Source of the DNA: Candidatus Moduliflexus flocculans
GTDB lineage: Bacteria; Moduliflexota; Moduliflexia; Moduliflexales; Moduliflexaceae
NCBI GenBank assembly: GCA_000739515.1
Contig: DF820456.1
Location: forward strand, 624,519 to 663,013
DNA length: 38,495 nucleotides
Direction of reading: 5' to 3'
The notes beneath the pieces were generated by a model. That model had not been told where the DNA came from and made no database searches. It worked only from the letters and a program-made list of their open reading frames with translations. The position numbers and the translations under genes were made by a program. The number at the start of each line of letters is the position of its first letter. Position 1 is the first letter of the stretch. Shown in pieces: positions 12,866 through 21,440 of the stretch.

Positions 12866-15523
12866 ATGAGCGAAGGGTTTAATCGTTCTGACATCGTTGA
12901 TTTTTTCCTGGTCGAAGCCAGCGAACACCTGCAAATTCTGAATGACGGCCTCCTTTCCTTAGAAGAACACAGTGAAGACCTGAGTGTGGTGGATGAAATC
13001 TTCCGTTCCGCTCACACAATTAAAGGGTCTGCCGCGATGTTAGGCTTCAATGTCATCAGCAAATTAGCGCATAAAATGGAGGATTTGCTGGGGAAGATTC
13101 GAAGCCGGGATTTGGCCTTATCAGAGACAGTCGTGGATTTGCTCCTCCAGTCGGTGGACACGCTGACGGTGCAGGTTGAAAGCATTCCGAAAGGCCAGCC
13201 TGAGGATGAAGGCATCCTCTTGATGTTCGATGATCTGTATGCGGAATATTTGAGCGATGCCGGCGGCAAACCCAAAGCTGATAAACCAGCAACTCCGAAA
13301 GCCAAAGCGCCTGAATCGCCTAAAGAAGAGCCTGAAGAAGAGGAATTAGAACTGCCAGAAGAACTCGATCTGGCAGGATTAGCTGAAATTCTGCCAGAAG
13401 ATGAGGAGATCGATGTTCCTCCGCCGCCGCCTGTCGAAAAACCAAAATCCATTAAACCTGCCCAGGCGGTTTCTACGCCTGTAGCACCACCTGCCACCAC
13501 TCCTGCTGCGACAGCAAAAAAAATTGCGCCGGAGCGTCGGATCGAATCTGCCAAACCGAGCAAACCAGAAGATGCCGAACGCTCTTTAGTGTCAGCCAGC
13601 GATCAGAAAATCATCAAAGTCGGTGTTGAAGGACTGAATTTGCTGATGAATTTGGTTGGCGAATTGGTCATTAACCGAACCAGACTTGATCAGCGGATTG
13701 CGTATGTCAGCAAAATCAGTTCAGAGTTGAATTTCAGCCAGGAACGCCTGCTGAAAGTCATTCGCGATTTTAAAGAGAAATACGAATTCGGCAAAGTCGG
13801 CAGCAACGTCGCTCAAAGTAAAACCAGCGAATCTGGCGAATATCGCGAGACGCAGACTCCGTCGGAATTGTTGGAAGGGTTTTTCGATCTTGAATTCGAT
13901 CAATACGATGATTTTAATATCCTTTCTCGCAGCCTCATGGAAATCGGTTCTGACATTTCGGAAATTATGAATGAATTGACCGATTTCTTTAATCAATTCG
14001 AGGAAGAATCATCGCAAATCCGCCGGATTACCAATGATCTGCAAGAAGAAATTACGAATATCCGCATGGTACCGGTCGGGCAATTATTCAGCCGTTTCCA
14101 TCGGTTGGTGCGCGATGCGTCCAAAGAGGAAAGCAAGCAGGTCACATTGAAGCTGGCTGGCGAAGACGCCAAGCTCGATAAAACGGTCATTAATGAAATC
14201 TCCGATCCGCTGATGCACTTAGTGCGAAATTCCGTCTCGCATGGCATCGAGCCGCCAGATGTGCGTCAATCACGCGGCAAACCTCCTGAAGGCACAATTA
14301 ATCTGAACGCCTTCAAAGAGGGCGATAACATTATTATCGAAATCATTGATGACGGCAATGGCATAGACGTGCAGCGCGTGCGCGAAACAATCGCAGAAAA
14401 AGGGCTGCGTTCGATGGCGGAAATCGAGCGCATGTCCGATGACGACGCGATTAAATATATTTTTGCGCCTGGCTTTTCCACAAAGAAGCAAGTCAACGCG
14501 ATTTCCGGGCGCGGCGTGGGGATGGATGTCGTGAAGACGAACATCTCCAAACTTGGCGGCACGATTGAAATCAAAACCGAATTAGGCAAAGGCACGCGCT
14601 TTTCCATTAAATTGCCGCTGACGCTTGTTATTTATGCGGCGCTGTTGGTGAAATGCGGCGATCAGGAGTTTGCCATTTCATTGACATCGGTCGAAGAAAC
14701 TGCTCGAATCCCGCTTTACCATATCCACAATATCGGCAAACAAGAGGTCATTAAACTGCGCGATCAAGTGCTTCCGATCCGGCGCTTAACCCGAATTTTG
14801 CAATATCCCTCGAGTGTGAATGGTTCTGCCGAAACGCAGCAGTATATCCCGATCGTGATTGTCCGCTCTGCCGAACATCCGTTGGCTCTGGTGGTAGATG
14901 AATTGATCGGTCAGGAAACCATTGTGATTAAGCCATTAGGCGATTACCTGAAAAAGGTCAAGCTGTTCTCCGGCGCGACCATTTCCGGCGAAGGAAAAGT
15001 CCGGCTGATCCTTGATATCCCAACCATCATCGAGCGCGAGCTTCTCTCGGAGATGCCGTCAACAATCAGCGCCGCAACAATCCGGCTGAATGATGACGCG
15101 CTGATCGCGCCTGCAATGGCGCCTGTGGCTGAAGCGACGCCAGAGGTCTTGTTATTGGTAGATGATTCTATCAGCATCCGCAAAGTGATTGCCATGATGC
15201 TTGAAAAGGCCGGTTATAAAGTTGATGTTGCCGTAGATGGCGTCGAGGCGATGGAAAAATTGACAAACAAACCGTATGCGATGTTGATTACCGATTTGGA
15301 AATGCCGCGCATGCATGGGTATGAATTGATTGCAGAAGTTAAAGGCAATCAGGAGATGCGGCAGATGCCGATCGTGGTCATGACGTCCCGCGCTGGCGAA
15401 AAGCACCAGAATAAAGCCATCGAACTTGGCGCTGACGATTATATTGTCAAACCGGTAGATGAAGAAACCCTGCTGAATAGCATCCGAAAATTGATGGTCG
15501 AGCAACAGCAAGAGGTTGAGTGA
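12866..15523 (+). CDS. CheA-type histidine kinase with C-terminal receiver (ChpA/FrzE-like hybrid)
   Basis: 885 residues. The HPt domain is at the N-terminus with phospho-His at about 50 (RSAHTIKGSAAMLGF). A Pro/Glu-rich linker (about 130-245) follows, then a dimerisation region (about 260-400). The ATPase has LMHLVRNSVSHGIEPPDVR (N box), IIDDGNGID (G1) and GRGVGMDVVKTNISKLGG (G2). A CheW-like P5 domain follows, and a complete receiver at about 760-885 (LLLVDDSISIRK, MLITDLEMP, VMTSRAGE, YIVKPVD). A single HPt distinguishes it from the multi-HPt ChpA of Pseudomonas. Start ATG 12866 lies 7 bp after the receptor stop, without a Shine-Dalgarno motif. It autophosphorylates under receptor control and donates phosphate to the receivers of the cluster. 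Confidence 0.93.
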   Translation: MSEGFNRSDIVDFFLVEASEHLQILNDGLLSLEEHSEDLSVVDEIFRSAHTIKGSAAMLGFNVISKLAHKMEDLLGKIRSRDLALSETVVDLLLQSVDTLTVQVESIPKGQPEDEGILLMFDDLYAEYLSDAGGKPKADKPATPKAKAPESPKEEPEEEELELPEELDLAGLAEILPEDEEIDVPPPPPVEKPKSIKPAQAVSTPVAPPATTPAATAKKIAPERRIESAKPSKPEDAERSLVSASDQKIIKVGVEGLNLLMNLVGELVINRTRLDQRIAYVSKISSELNFSQERLLKVIRDFKEKYEFGKVGSNVAQSKTSESGEYRETQTPSELLEGFFDLEFDQYDDFNILSRSLMEIGSDISEIMNELTDFFNQFEEESSQIRRITNDLQEEITNIRMVPVGQLFSRFHRLVRDASKEESKQVTLKLAGEDAKLDKTVINEISDPLMHLVRNSVSHGIEPPDVRQSRGKPPEGTINLNAFKEGDNIIIEIIDDGNGIDVQRVRETIAEKGLRSMAEIERMSDDDAIKYIFAPGFSTKKQVNAISGRGVGMDVVKTNISKLGGTIEIKTELGKGTRFSIKLPLTLVIYAALLVKCGDQEFAISLTSVEETARIPLYHIHNIGKQEVIKLRDQVLPIRRLTRILQYPSSVNGSAETQQYIPIVIVRSAEHPLALVVDELIGQETIVIKPLGDYLKKVKLFSGATISGEGKVRLILDIPTIIERELLSEMPSTISAATIRLNDDALIAPAMAPVAEATPEVLLLVDDSISIRKVIAMMLEKAGYKVDVAVDGVEAMEKLTNKPYAMLITDLEMPRMHGYELIAEVKGNQEMRQMPIVVMTSRAGEKHQNKAIELGADDYIVKPVDEETLLNSIRKLMVEQQQEVE

Positions 15524-16644
15524 GCGTCATGATACGGGTGTTAGTGGTGGACGATTCCCCGCTCATGCTCCGATTGCTGAGCGAATTGATCAATGCCGAT
15601 CCTGAGTTGGAAGTCGTCGGCACAGCGTCGCATGGGTATGAAGCGGTTCGTAAAACCGAGGGGTTGCGCCCAGACGTCATCACGATGGATGTCAATATGC
15701 CCCACATGGACGGCCTGAAAGCGGTGGAGCAGATTATGAGCGCCATGCCGACGCCGATTGTGATGATCAGTTCTCTGACGCAGGCAGGCGCTGACACAAC
15801 CCTAAAGGCGCTTGATTTCGGCGCCATTGACTTTGTGTATAAACCGTCCGGTGTCGTCTCCCCAGATATTACTGAATTGGCCGGAGAAATTACGTCGAAA
15901 ATCAAACTGGCTTCGAAAATCCGCGTTGTTCGCAGTGTCAAACGCCACCGTTCCACCCCGATTACACTCTCGAAGAAAGCCGCTCGTTCGACGAATGACG
16001 AGCATGAAGTTGATGTGGAAGACGCGATCTTCAAATATGTCCTGTCAAATTATTCCGGCAATGTCTATAAATATGAAAAAGTGGTCATTATCGGTTGTTC
16101 CACCGGCGGACCGCAAGCATTAAACGATGTGCTGCCCCGGTTTCCGGTCAATTTCGAAGCGCCGATTTTGATCGCGCAGCACATGCCGCAAAAATTTACC
16201 GGCAAACTTGCGGAACTCTTGAATAGTCGAATTTCGTTAGATGTGATCGAAGCGCAGTCAGGAATGAAAATTCGCAAGGGGATAGTCTATATCGCTCCGG
16301 GGGGACATCATCTCAAAATCCTTGCAGATCGAACGCTTGCCCTGCTGGATGGCCCGAAACGTCCGTCAGAACCCTGTCCGTCAGCAGATATCCTGATGCA
16401 GTCGGCAGCCGCCGTCTTTGGGAGCCAAACAATTGGCGTCCTGTTGACTGGCATGGGAGATGACGGCGTCGTCGGCATGAATGCGATTAAGGATGTAAAA
16501 GGCCATACCATCGCGCAAGACGAAGAGTCGTCGCTGGTCTTTGGCATGCCACGCATGGCGATTGAATCCGGCTGCGTGGACGTGATTACCCCGTTGCTGC
16601 GGGTGGCGGATGAAATTATCGAATATGTGCTGGGAAAACGCTGA
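15520..16644 (+). CDS. cheB: Chemotaxis response regulator protein-glutamate methylesterase
   Basis: 374 residues from GTG 15520, which overlaps the CheA stop (GTGA); ATG 15529 is an alternative three codons in. The N-terminal receiver has LVVDDSPLML, the acceptor in ITMDVNMP, and VYKPSG. The C-terminal methylesterase domain has the catalytic Ser in IIGCSTGGP, His in IAQHMP and Asp in LTGMGDDG. It removes methyl groups from, and deamidates, receptor Gln/Glu side chains to reset sensitivity. The methyltransferase CheR that would add the groups is not in the window. Confidence 0.95.
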   Translation: MSVMIRVLVVDDSPLMLRLLSELINADPELEVVGTASHGYEAVRKTEGLRPDVITMDVNMPHMDGLKAVEQIMSAMPTPIVMISSLTQAGADTTLKALDFGAIDFVYKPSGVVSPDITELAGEITSKIKLASKIRVVRSVKRHRSTPITLSKKAARSTNDEHEVDVEDAIFKYVLSNYSGNVYKYEKVVIIGCSTGGPQALNDVLPRFPVNFEAPILIAQHMPQKFTGKLAELLNSRISLDVIEAQSGMKIRKGIVYIAPGGHHLKILADRTLALLDGPKRPSEPCPSADILMQSAAAVFGSQTIGVLLTGMGDDGVVGMNAIKDVKGHTIAQDEESSLVFGMPRMAIESGCVDVITPLLRVADEIIEYVLGKR

Positions 16645-16730
16645 AATCAGCCAAATTCAGGGAACACGCTTGAAACGGCAGCGATGGTTTTTGTAAAAAA
16701 ACCTGATCTTTGCTACTTTTTGCTTGCTAT

Positions 16731-17267
16731 ATGGAAGAAAGTGGGGTACAGTTACTTTGTTTTGAATTGTGTGGCGAAAAATTCGCGTTTAATCTCGATT
16801 ATCTCGTGGAAATTGTGCGTATTCAAGCTGGCGAGATCACTCCCTGGTATTCGCCAGTGCCGATTATTCGCGGCAAGTGGAATTATCGAGGACAAACGCT
16901 GTGTGTGATTGACATGCGCGAATTTTTCGGATTGGAAACTCCCGCAGTAACGCGGATGCAAGAGGCGGGAACATACGACCTTGAACAAGAACGAGGGACG
17001 AAAAGCATATTAGTCGTCATGATTCAGAATCGGCTGTTTGGGATGCTGACTGATAGAGTGTTGCAAATGCAGCCTCTCATACAATATTACGAATATCCGG
17101 CGCTGATTTCAACGCTCCCTCGTCGCTATTTTGCAGGCATATCCATGCGAGAGGCTGAATTGGTGCTGTTGTTAGCGATTGAAGATTTTGTCAGGGATTA
17201 TGAATGGGAGACACTTTCTCAAGAGTTAACCGCATCAGTGGAATCGTCGCTCGCGTCCGTTGCATGA
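16731..17267 (+). CDS. Second CheW-domain protein
   Basis: 178 residues from ATG 16731; an upstream in-frame TTG (16710) is less likely, and no ribosome binding site is clear for either. CheW-like features: LLCFELCGEKFAFNLDYLVE, IIRGKWNYRGQTLCVIDMRE (a diverged version of the NLRGxIxPVxD stretch), FGMLTDRVLQMQPL. The RG motif is interrupted compared with the first CheW, so it may not couple a receptor in the standard way; FrzB- or PilI-like auxiliary proteins diverge like this. It lies 86 bp after cheB and just before the receiver gene at 17282. Confidence 0.8.
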   Translation: MEESGVQLLCFELCGEKFAFNLDYLVEIVRIQAGEITPWYSPVPIIRGKWNYRGQTLCVIDMREFFGLETPAVTRMQEAGTYDLEQERGTKSILVVMIQNRLFGMLTDRVLQMQPLIQYYEYPALISTLPRRYFAGISMREAELVLLLAIEDFVRDYEWETLSQELTASVESSLASVA

Positions 17268-17281
17268 AAGGAGAAAACATC

Positions 17282-18337
17282 ATGGCGCAAAAAGTGCTTA
17301 TTGCTGATGATCAAATCGCTTCGCGGCGTATGTTCGAAATGGTATTGTCGCGGGAAGGGTATGATGTGATTGCGGTCGGGTCCGGGGCTGAAGCCTTAGA
17401 TTCCGTCAAACAAAAACGCCCGGATATCGCGTTGATTGACGCGATGATGCCGGAAGTGGATGGCTATCAAGTTTGTGAAGCGCTGAAAAAAAACCCGAAT
17501 CTTAAAAATTTGCCGATAATTCTTCTCGCTGGAAAATATGAAGCGTTTGATAAAGAACGCGGCGTCAAGATGGTAGGGGAAAAAGCGATTTTAAGTAAAC
17601 CGGCCAAATCCGGCGATATCCTCGCGAAAGTCCAGCAACTGCTCGCGGAACAGGTCAGACAGGCGCAAGCCGCGAAAGAAATTGTGCCGCCCAAAGCGAA
17701 AGTAGTCGAAGAACCGCCAGTTGTGCAGGAAGAATATGAATTCGACGAAGATTCCGAAGAAGCCGATATGGTCGTGGAAAGCGAAATTTTGGAAGAAGGC
17801 GAAGTGTTTGATCTCGGCGATGAAGCCGGAGATGCCGGCGATTTCTCGATTTCGGAAGATGAGGCGTTGGCAGAAGAAGACGTTGAAGAAGAGGAACTTA
17901 TAGAAGAAGAGATGGAGGCGGTTGAAGAAAAAGCGCCTGTCATGCAGGCTGCTCCAGCCGTAGCTCCGACAGCGCAAGCCGTGCCAGTCGTGGAAGAGGA
18001 AGAAGCGGAAATCGAAGAAATGGAAGCAGTCGAAGAAGAAATTCCAGCGCCGAAAGTTGTTGCGCCATCGAAACCTGCGCCGAAAGCGCCGCCGAAGCCA
18101 GCGGAAAAAGCTGCGCCGAAACCGCCGGTAGCACAAGCAATTCCAGAGATTTCCGACGAAAAGCTTGACATGATTACCGAGGAAATTGCACAACGCTTAG
18201 CCGGAAAACTTGTTCCGGCGTTAATGCAGGAACTCGCGGCGTATCTGTTGCAATACCCGGTCGTCAACACGATTGTCAGCAACGCCAGCAAGCGCTTAGT
18301 GCAAGAGATGTTGCCGGACATCAAAGAAAACCTGTAA
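17282..18337 (+). CDS. Response regulator with long acidic linker and C-terminal helical domain
   Basis: 351 residues from ATG 17282, which has AAAGGAGA 8 nt upstream. The receiver (about 1-125) has VLIADDQIAS and the acceptor in IALIDAMMP; the usual Thr/Ser switch residue is Ala (LLAGK) and the Lys is in LSKPAK. A highly acidic Glu-rich linker (about 145-250) and a Pro/Ala/Lys stretch (about 255-295) follow. The C-terminal helical domain is about 65 residues (ISDEKLDMITEEIAQRLAGK, then NTIVSNASKRLVQEMLP). No DNA-binding domain. The architecture recalls motility-type receivers that work by binding partners at the pole; that is inference. It ends the chemosensory cluster. Confidence 0.82.
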   Translation: MAQKVLIADDQIASRRMFEMVLSREGYDVIAVGSGAEALDSVKQKRPDIALIDAMMPEVDGYQVCEALKKNPNLKNLPIILLAGKYEAFDKERGVKMVGEKAILSKPAKSGDILAKVQQLLAEQVRQAQAAKEIVPPKAKVVEEPPVVQEEYEFDEDSEEADMVVESEILEEGEVFDLGDEAGDAGDFSISEDEALAEEDVEEEELIEEEMEAVEEKAPVMQAAPAVAPTAQAVPVVEEEEAEIEEMEAVEEEIPAPKVVAPSKPAPKAPPKPAEKAAPKPPVAQAIPEISDEKLDMITEEIAQRLAGKLVPALMQELAAYLLQYPVVNTIVSNASKRLVQEMLPDIKENL

Positions 18338-18346
18338 GCGCGTTAC

Positions 18347-18377
18347 GCTGTCAGACATCTTGAAGATGTCTGACAGC
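18347..18377. repeat. TGTCAGACA-family palindrome (copy 2)
   Basis: GCTGTCAGACATCT and AGATGTCTGACAGC pair perfectly (14 bp) across TGA. It lies 9 bp after the stop of the acidic receiver gene. No T-tract follows. Confidence 0.88.
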
Positions 18378-18470
18378 TATGATGATCGCCGCGACCTATC
18401 GAACATATCAACGAGGTTCGCGGCCAATTCTCGCATGGAAGCCCGCCGCAACTGAATCGAGGAAAACCAG

Positions 18471-21137
18471 ATGAGCGCAGAACGCAAAACAGTGATCAGT
18501 ATCGATCCGCAAACGCTTGCCAAACATTTTGACGCCCCGGAAGCCGAACACCGCTGGGATCGCGTCTGGCAGGAACAACAGACCTATCGTTATGACGCAA
18601 CCATCCCACGCGAACGCACGTTCGTCATAGACACGCCGCCGCCGACCGTCTCCGGCTCGCTCCACATGGGACATATTTTCAGCTACACGCATACCGACGT
18701 AATCGTCCGCTACAAACGGATGTTGGGCATGAATATTTTCTACCCGATGGGCTGGGACGACAACGGCCTGCCGACCGAACGCCGCGTGCAGAATTATTTT
18801 CATGTCACCTGTAACCCCAAAGTTCCATACATAGAGAATTTCGAGCGCGAACACGCCGGAACCAAAGCTCGCGAACATCATGCGCTTGAGCTTTCGCGCA
18901 AAAATTTCATCGAACTCTGTTTGAAACTAACGAAAGAGGACGAAAAAGCGTTCATGGAACTCTGGCGGCGCATCGGCCTGTCGGTGGACTGGCTGGAGCA
19001 ATATGCCACGATTGACGACCACTGCCGCCATTTAGCGCAACTCAGTTTCCTCGATTTGTACGAAAAAGGGCATATTTATCACCACGAATCGCCGACGATG
19101 TGGGACGTAAATTTTCAAACCGCCGTCGCACAGGCAGAATTGGAAGATCGTCCGGTGACTGGCGCGTTTTATCGCGTGGCGTTTGGCGTCGAAGGCCAAA
19201 GTCGGCAATTTACGATTGCTACGACGCGCCCCGAACTCCTTGCCGCCTGCGTTGCCGTCACCGCACACCCTGATGACAGCCGCTACAAAGACCTCTTCGG
19301 CAAACGCGCCATCACGCCGCTCTTCCGCGTTCCCGTGCCGATTTTCCCCAGCGAACTCGCCGAGCCTGACAAAGGGACGGGCATCCTGATGGTTTGCACC
19401 TTCGGCGACCAGACCGACGTGAAATGGTGGAAAGAACAAGGATTGGCGCTGCGCCAGATTATCGGTCTGAACGGCCATCTGCTCCCGGTGACATTCGGCG
19501 CTCCCGGTTGGGAAAGCCTGAACGCAGACGCCGCCAACGCCTATTACGCGCAGCTTGTCGGCAAATCGCCGAAAGCCGCGAAAAAAATCATGGAGGAACT
19601 GCTGCGCGACCCGAACGGCGCGGCACCGGGCACGGAAGGCACTCCGCTGCAAGGTGAGCCGCAGCCCTTGACGCACGATGTCAAATTCTACGAAAAAGGG
19701 GAACAACCGCTGGAATTCATTCCGACGCGGCAGTGGTTTGTGCGCTTGATGGACAAAAAAGAGATGCTGATGGATAAAGGCAACCAGATTCAATGGCATC
19801 CGGATCACATGCGGCTGCGCTATCTGAACTGGACGGAAAACCTGCAATTCGACTGGTGCATCAGCCGCCAGCGTTATTTCGGCGTCTCGTTCCCGGTATG
19901 GTATCCGGTTAAAGCCGACGGAATGCCGGATTACGACCATCCGATTCTCGCCGACCGCTCGCGTCTGCCGATTGACCCGATGAGCGACGTGCCGCCGTCG
20001 TATTCGCCCGACCAGCGCGATATTCCTGGCGGATTTACCGGCGAACCGGACGTGTTCGACACCTGGTTCACCAGTTCGCTGACGCCGCAAGTCGGCTCGC
20101 ACTGGGAAAAAAATCTCGAACGTCACAAAAAGCTCTTTCCGATGGACATTCGCCCGCAAGCGCACGACATCATCCGCACCTGGGCGTTTTATACGATTGC
20201 CAAAGCCGCGCTGCACGAAAACACGATCCCCTGGAAGCATGTCATCCTCTCCGGCTGGATTCTCGACCCGGATCGCAAAAAGATGTCGAAAAGCAAGGGG
20301 AACGTCGTCACGCCGATGCAATTCGTGGAAGATTACACCTCCGACGGCGTGCGTTACTGGGCGGCGAATGCGCGGCTCGGCACGGATACAGCCTTCGATC
20401 CCAGCATTTTGAAAATCGGCAAGCGGCTTGTGACCAAGCTCTTCAACGCCGGAAAATTCGTGCTGGCAAACGCGGCGGACGTCGCGCCAATCACGGAAGA
20501 ATTGGACAAAGCGTTTGCGTTAAAGCTCGCGCAGCTTGTCAAAGAAGCGACCGCCGCGATGGAAGAATTCGATTTCGCCGCCGCGCTTTCCGCGACCGAA
20601 CGCTTCTTCTGGCAGAATTTTACGGATAATTATCTCGAACTTGCGAAAAATCGGGCGCGTGGCGGCGAGAAGATCAGCGCGGCGGCGCAGGCGTCTGCTG
20701 TCGCCGGATTGCGGCTCGGCTTGAACGTGCTGCTACGGCTCTTTGCGCCGATGATGCCGTACATTACCGAAGAAATCTGGTCGTGGGCGTTCGCCGAAGA
20801 AACCGGCCATCGTTCGATTCATAAAGCGCCCTGGCCGGGCGACGCCGATTTTCAAGGGATTGACACGCCGCATTCCGCCGATAGTTTCGACGCGACGGTC
20901 GCCTGCATTACGGAACTGCGCAAATACAAAACCGAACATGAACTTTCGATTTCCCGCGAAATCGAACGCCTGACGCTCATTGCGCATCCAGACACGTTGG
21001 AAATCGTGAACGCCACGCTCGGCGACGTGATGGCCGCAATTCGCGTCAAAAGCTATGCAATTGACGCCGATACTGCGCTGGAGGCCAATGTGTTCGCCGT
21101 TCGAGATGTCGCGCTGACTGAACAAGTCAATTCATAG
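18471..21137 (+). CDS. valS: Valyl-tRNA synthetase, archaeal/rickettsial-type
   Basis: 888 residues. The class I signature is GSLHMGHIF (HMGH at about 65-68) and KKMSKSKGNVVTP near 604. Editing (CP1) and anticodon-binding domains are present, the latter ending with the HELSISREIERLTLIAHP region. The stretch MGWDDNGLPTERRVQ replaces the PGxDHAGIATQ sequence of ordinary bacterial ValRS. It matches the archaeal genre known also from Rickettsia and some other bacteria. ATG 18471 follows GAGGA. It charges tRNA-Val; as the only valS seen here it is presumably the housekeeping copy. Horizontal origin of this type is established for other bacteria and inferred here. A palindrome lies on each side. 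Confidence 0.95.
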   Translation: MSAERKTVISIDPQTLAKHFDAPEAEHRWDRVWQEQQTYRYDATIPRERTFVIDTPPPTVSGSLHMGHIFSYTHTDVIVRYKRMLGMNIFYPMGWDDNGLPTERRVQNYFHVTCNPKVPYIENFEREHAGTKAREHHALELSRKNFIELCLKLTKEDEKAFMELWRRIGLSVDWLEQYATIDDHCRHLAQLSFLDLYEKGHIYHHESPTMWDVNFQTAVAQAELEDRPVTGAFYRVAFGVEGQSRQFTIATTRPELLAACVAVTAHPDDSRYKDLFGKRAITPLFRVPVPIFPSELAEPDKGTGILMVCTFGDQTDVKWWKEQGLALRQIIGLNGHLLPVTFGAPGWESLNADAANAYYAQLVGKSPKAAKKIMEELLRDPNGAAPGTEGTPLQGEPQPLTHDVKFYEKGEQPLEFIPTRQWFVRLMDKKEMLMDKGNQIQWHPDHMRLRYLNWTENLQFDWCISRQRYFGVSFPVWYPVKADGMPDYDHPILADRSRLPIDPMSDVPPSYSPDQRDIPGGFTGEPDVFDTWFTSSLTPQVGSHWEKNLERHKKLFPMDIRPQAHDIIRTWAFYTIAKAALHENTIPWKHVILSGWILDPDRKKMSKSKGNVVTPMQFVEDYTSDGVRYWAANARLGTDTAFDPSILKIGKRLVTKLFNAGKFVLANAADVAPITEELDKAFALKLAQLVKEATAAMEEFDFAAALSATERFFWQNFTDNYLELAKNRARGGEKISAAAQASAVAGLRLGLNVLLRLFAPMMPYITEEIWSWAFAEETGHRSIHKAPWPGDADFQGIDTPHSADSFDATVACITELRKYKTEHELSISREIERLTLIAHPDTLEIVNATLGDVMAAIRVKSYAIDADTALEANVFAVRDVALTEQVNS

Positions 21138-21147
21138 TTTCCACCTG

Positions 21148-21180
21148 AGTTGTCAGACACTTGCAAAGTGTCTGACAACT
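21148..21180. repeat. TGTCAGACA-family palindrome (copy 3)
   Basis: AGTTGTCAGACACTT and AAGTGTCTGACAACT pair perfectly (15 bp) across GCA, starting 10 bp after the valS stop. It could act as a 3'-end stabiliser; no T-tract follows. Confidence 0.88.
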
Positions 21181-21210
21181 TGCATTTCGTTGACTTCTAC
21201 GAAATTTTTC

Positions 21211-21239
21211 TTGACAGTCCCATCCTGTTTTTCTTTAAC
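21211..21239 (+). promoter_or_regulatory. Candidate fba promoter
   Basis: TTGACA (21211-21216) and TTTAAC (21234-21239) are 17 bp apart. The resulting 5' leader of about 195 nt contains the whole palindromic element at 21293-21414. Confidence 0.5.
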
Positions 21240-21292
21240 GATTTCTACGATGAATCATTCGTATTCACAGAAAAAAGACATCAAAAAGTATA

Positions 21293-21414
21293 GTAATTAT
21301 TTAGGTCACGGAAGTGCCAAAGCTTGCTTTGGCCGCCAGAATGAGCGAGATCATCTCTCTTAATGCGACGTTATCGCCTTGCCAAAGTACGTTTTGGCAT
21401 TCCTAAGTAATTAC
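21293..21414. repeat. MITE-like palindromic element with GTAAYTATTTA termini (copy 2)
   Basis: The termini are GTAATTATTTAGG (21293-21305) and CCTAAGTAATTAC (21402-21414). The interior has AGTGCCAAAGCTTGCTTTGGC on the left and CCAAAGTACGTTTTGGCATT on the right. It is clearly the same interior family as 296-420 but more diverged. It lies in the predicted 5' leader of the aldolase gene. Confidence 0.78.
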
Positions 21415-21440
21415 AGATTAAAAATGTTGGAGGAGAAGTC

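Noticed and set aside
13012..13563. Ser-rich antisense frame in the CheA linker
   Set aside because: Mirror of a Pro/Glu-rich linker, no independent support.
17467..18324. Ser/Ala-rich 285-codon antisense frame (and a Phe/Arg-rich one at 17591-18193)
   Set aside because: Mirror of the Glu-rich linker of the receiver gene; low complexity and no start signal.
19032..20321. 429-codon open frame antisense to valS
   Set aside because: Arg/His-rich composition without domains, fully inside a well-conserved gene; a codon-bias shadow.
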